From positions 1 to 64,000 of the forward strand of contig JALSQW010000064.1 in the NCBI GenBank assembly GCA_026985095.1: 64,000 nucleotides of DNA, in the 5' to 3' direction. The first letter of the stretch is position 1; the number at the start of each line of letters is the position of its first letter. The notes below the pieces were generated by a model. That model saw only the letters and a program-made list of their open reading frames with translations. It was not told the DNA's origin and did not search any database. This DNA comes from Acidimicrobiia bacterium. GTDB lineage: Bacteria > Actinomycetota > Acidimicrobiia > Spongiisociales > UBA5794. Made by a program: the position numbers and the translations under genes. Shown here one piece after another: positions 62,686 through 64,000 of the stretch.

Positions 62686-63537
62686 TCAGCGGCGGATGGG
62701 TGGGGGCAGCAGGAACGGGTACATGGACCCTCGGCGTCGGTGCCGCCAGCGGTCGGCGCGGCGGAGCCGCTGGAGCGTCTCCCACAAGATGGCGTTGACG
62801 CGGTAGTACCGACGGGCCTCCCTGAGGGTGATCGGGTTCTCGACCACGCTCGAGAACGCGGCGAGGGCGGCGGGGACCAGGACGTCGACCCGTTCCTTCC
62901 CGAGGTTGCCGGCGACGTCGAGGAGGACGCGACGGACGTCGTAGTAGGTGGCCAGGATGCCGGGCAGCGCGAGGCGGCGCACGGGTGCCCGCAGCGGTGC
63001 GGGCAGCGACGCGAGGAACAGCTCGGTGTCGAGGGCCTCGCGGCCGTCGGGTCCGCGGAGCAGTGGGGTGGTGACGTCGAAGTAGATCAGGTGCCCGTCG
63101 GGACCGACCGCCCAGTTCGACACCTGGGCGTCGAGGCCGACGCCGCCGTCGACGACCGCCACGACGTGGTCCCGCAACGCGGCGAACAGCGCCGAGGCGT
63201 CATCGGGGGACCCCGCGGCGAGCCGGTCGCCGAGGAGCGTCTCGTATCGAGGCTGCACCATGTAGGTGGCGTCGCCAGCCGCCGGCCGGTGGAGCTCGGT
63301 GGTGGCGACGTGGACCCCGCGGTCGCGCAGCGTCTCCAAGTAGCGGTCGACGACGGCGGCGTAGCGGGCGAAGTCGTCGTGCGACATCGGAGGCAGGCGC
63401 TTGGCGACGAGGCCGTCGTCGAGACGGAGCACCGCCGAGATCTCCCCGTATCCGAGGACCTCGAACGTCGCCGGTGCACCCCGCAGGTGCGCCTCCACCG
63501 CGGCGTCGAGCTCCCGAAGCCGGTCGGCGACCGTCAC
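62686..63537 (-). CDS. Kinase-fold (APH-like) protein paired with an aminotransferase
   Basis: 283 residues from a GTG at 63537 that overlaps the stop of the aminotransferase gene (GTGA). A Lys-bearing strand (LVAKRLPPM, Lys46), Asp136-x4-Asn141 in LDAQVSNWAV and Asp154 in IYFDVTTPLL reproduce the catalytic and metal-binding spacing of aminoglycoside-phosphotransferase-type kinases. The C-terminal helices end in a basic tail. Substrate unknown. Its tight coupling to a class III aminotransferase suggests a small amine or amino acid substrate (inference). Confidence 0.65.
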   Translation of the reverse strand: MTVADRLRELDAAVEAHLRGAPATFEVLGYGEISAVLRLDDGLVAKRLPPMSHDDFARYAAVVDRYLETLRDRGVHVATTELHRPAAGDATYMVQPRYETLLGDRLAAGSPDDASALFAALRDHVVAVVDGGVGLDAQVSNWAVGPDGHLIYFDVTTPLLRGPDGREALDTELFLASLPAPLRAPVRRLALPGILATYYDVRRVLLDVAGNLGKERVDVLVPAALAAFSSVVENPITLREARRYYRVNAILWETLQRLRRADRWRHRRRGSMYPFLLPPPIRR

Positions 63538-64000
63538 GAAAAGGTCTCCTGCACGATGGCGACGATCTGGTCGATCTCGGCGTCCTCGATCGTCAACGGC
63601 GGGAGGAACTGGAGCACCGCGGTGTCGTTGTTGGCGTACACGGCGAAGATCCCACGGTCGAACAGGGCTTTGGCGGCGAGGATGCCGGCGTCCGCGGCGG
63701 GGAACCGGAACCCCATCATCATGCCCAACCGCCGGAGCTCGAACGGCAGGCCGGAGAACCCGGCCGCGAACCGGGCGCCGAGCTCGCGGACCCGAGGGAG
63801 GAAGCCGGGGGCTTCGACGACGTCGAGCACGGCCAGGGCCGCGGCGCATCCGGGCTCGGCCCCACCGAAGGTGCTGACGTGGGAGAACGGATGCTCGTCG
63901 AAGACCCGATGCAGCTCCTTCGTCATCAGGGTCGCACTGATCGGGTAGATGCCGCCGCTGAGGCCCTTCCCGGTGACGAGGGCGTCGGGTCGGATCGACC
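63534..64000 (-). CDS. Class III (ornithine/GABA-type) aminotransferase, C-terminal part
   Basis: The minus-strand frame runs off the window edge; 155 codons are visible. PDALVTGKGLSGGIYPISAT contains the PLP-binding Lys of class III aminotransferases, followed by FSHVSTFGGAEPGCAAALAV and the C-terminal domain LGARFAAGFSG to FLPPLTIEDAEIDQIV. An ATG at 63926 in the same frame is internal. It may transaminate a diamine or omega-amino acid to give the aldehyde oxidised by the dehydrogenase at 59989. Confidence 0.9.
   Translation of the reverse strand, partial: SIRPDALVTGKGLSGGIYPISATLMTKELHRVFDEHPFSHVSTFGGAEPGCAAALAVLDVVEAPGFLPRVRELGARFAAGFSGLPFELRRLGMMMGFRFPAADAGILAAKALFDRGIFAVYANNDTAVLQFLPPLTIEDAEIDQIVAIVQETFS

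Noticed and set aside
59785-63948. Plus-strand open frame of nearly 1400 codons at the right end
   Set aside because: It runs antisense through five recognisable genes, is rich in Arg/Gly/Val/Asp without motifs, and is a composition artefact.
1-64000. tRNA, rRNA or replication-origin signals
   Set aside because: None was recognised by eye on either strand; a covariance-model scan would be needed to exclude small RNAs.

Overview
The window is high-GC DNA (roughly 70 percent G+C by eye) with very dense genes, many 1-8 bp start/stop overlaps, GTG/TTG starts, and a recurring arrangement in which a TAnnnT -10 box lies 6-8 nt before the start codon (leaderless mRNAs). With a DivIVA/Wag31-like protein, an MprAB-like two-component pair, SCO6745-type and DUF427 proteins, and paa and hpa clusters, this points to an actinobacterium, probably a free-living aerobic heterotroph. 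I cannot place it at genus level. No rRNA or tRNA gene was recognised.

Layout, left half. 1-486 is the end of a secreted protein with a Thr/Ser/Pro repeat linker. 545-3039 is pgsB-pgsC (poly-gamma-glutamate ligase and membrane partner), divergent from a giant NAD-glutamate dehydrogenase (3121-7914). 8015-12402 is the phenylacetyl-CoA epoxidase operon paaABCDE plus a TetR regulator, preceded by an 18-bp perfect palindrome. 12358-27551 is mixed metabolism: DHA2-type exporter, DUF427 protein, DivIVA protein, two DoxX-like membrane proteins, AhpD-like protein, ComB-like phosphatase, penicillin-acylase-family hydrolase, haloalkane dehalogenase, Yip1 protein, flippase-like protein, MetY and OsmC. 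28133-28384 is an RRM RNA-binding protein.

Accessory cassette A (28437-29727) is bounded by a 23-bp inverted repeat and by 37-bp tandem repeats. It carries only a small exported two-Cys peptide and a Cys-rich lipoprotein. Cassette B (48954-52886) carries homologues of both genes, followed by a membrane-anchored adaptor, an ABC ATPase and an FtsX/MacB-like permease. The same lipoprotein-adaptor-ATPase-permease order, without the peptide, occurs at 41081-44620. It is divergent from a two-component system (44755-46775) whose likely binding sites (TCTCA direct repeats 11 bp apart) lie in front of the kinase/regulator operon and in front of a small secreted protein (46868-47347). These three related loci are the best candidate here for an undescribed exported-peptide system.

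Right half. 29730-39163 holds two aldehyde dehydrogenases and an hpa (4-hydroxyphenylacetate/homoprotocatechuate) cluster: hpaE, an acetoacetate-decarboxylase-family gene, hpaG, a PaaK-like ligase, hpaB, hpaD, a MarR regulator and hpaC. 39223-40912 has an SDR oxidoreductase and a FetB-like permease. 47427-48698 is a glycerate kinase. 52932-55962 has an alpha/beta hydrolase, a di-haem cytochrome lipoprotein and a lipocalin-like protein. 56036-64000 is a minus-strand run: class III aminotransferase (cut by the window edge), kinase-fold protein, C69 hydrolase, aldehyde dehydrogenase and potABCD. Together these suggest polyamine or amino-acid uptake and catabolism.
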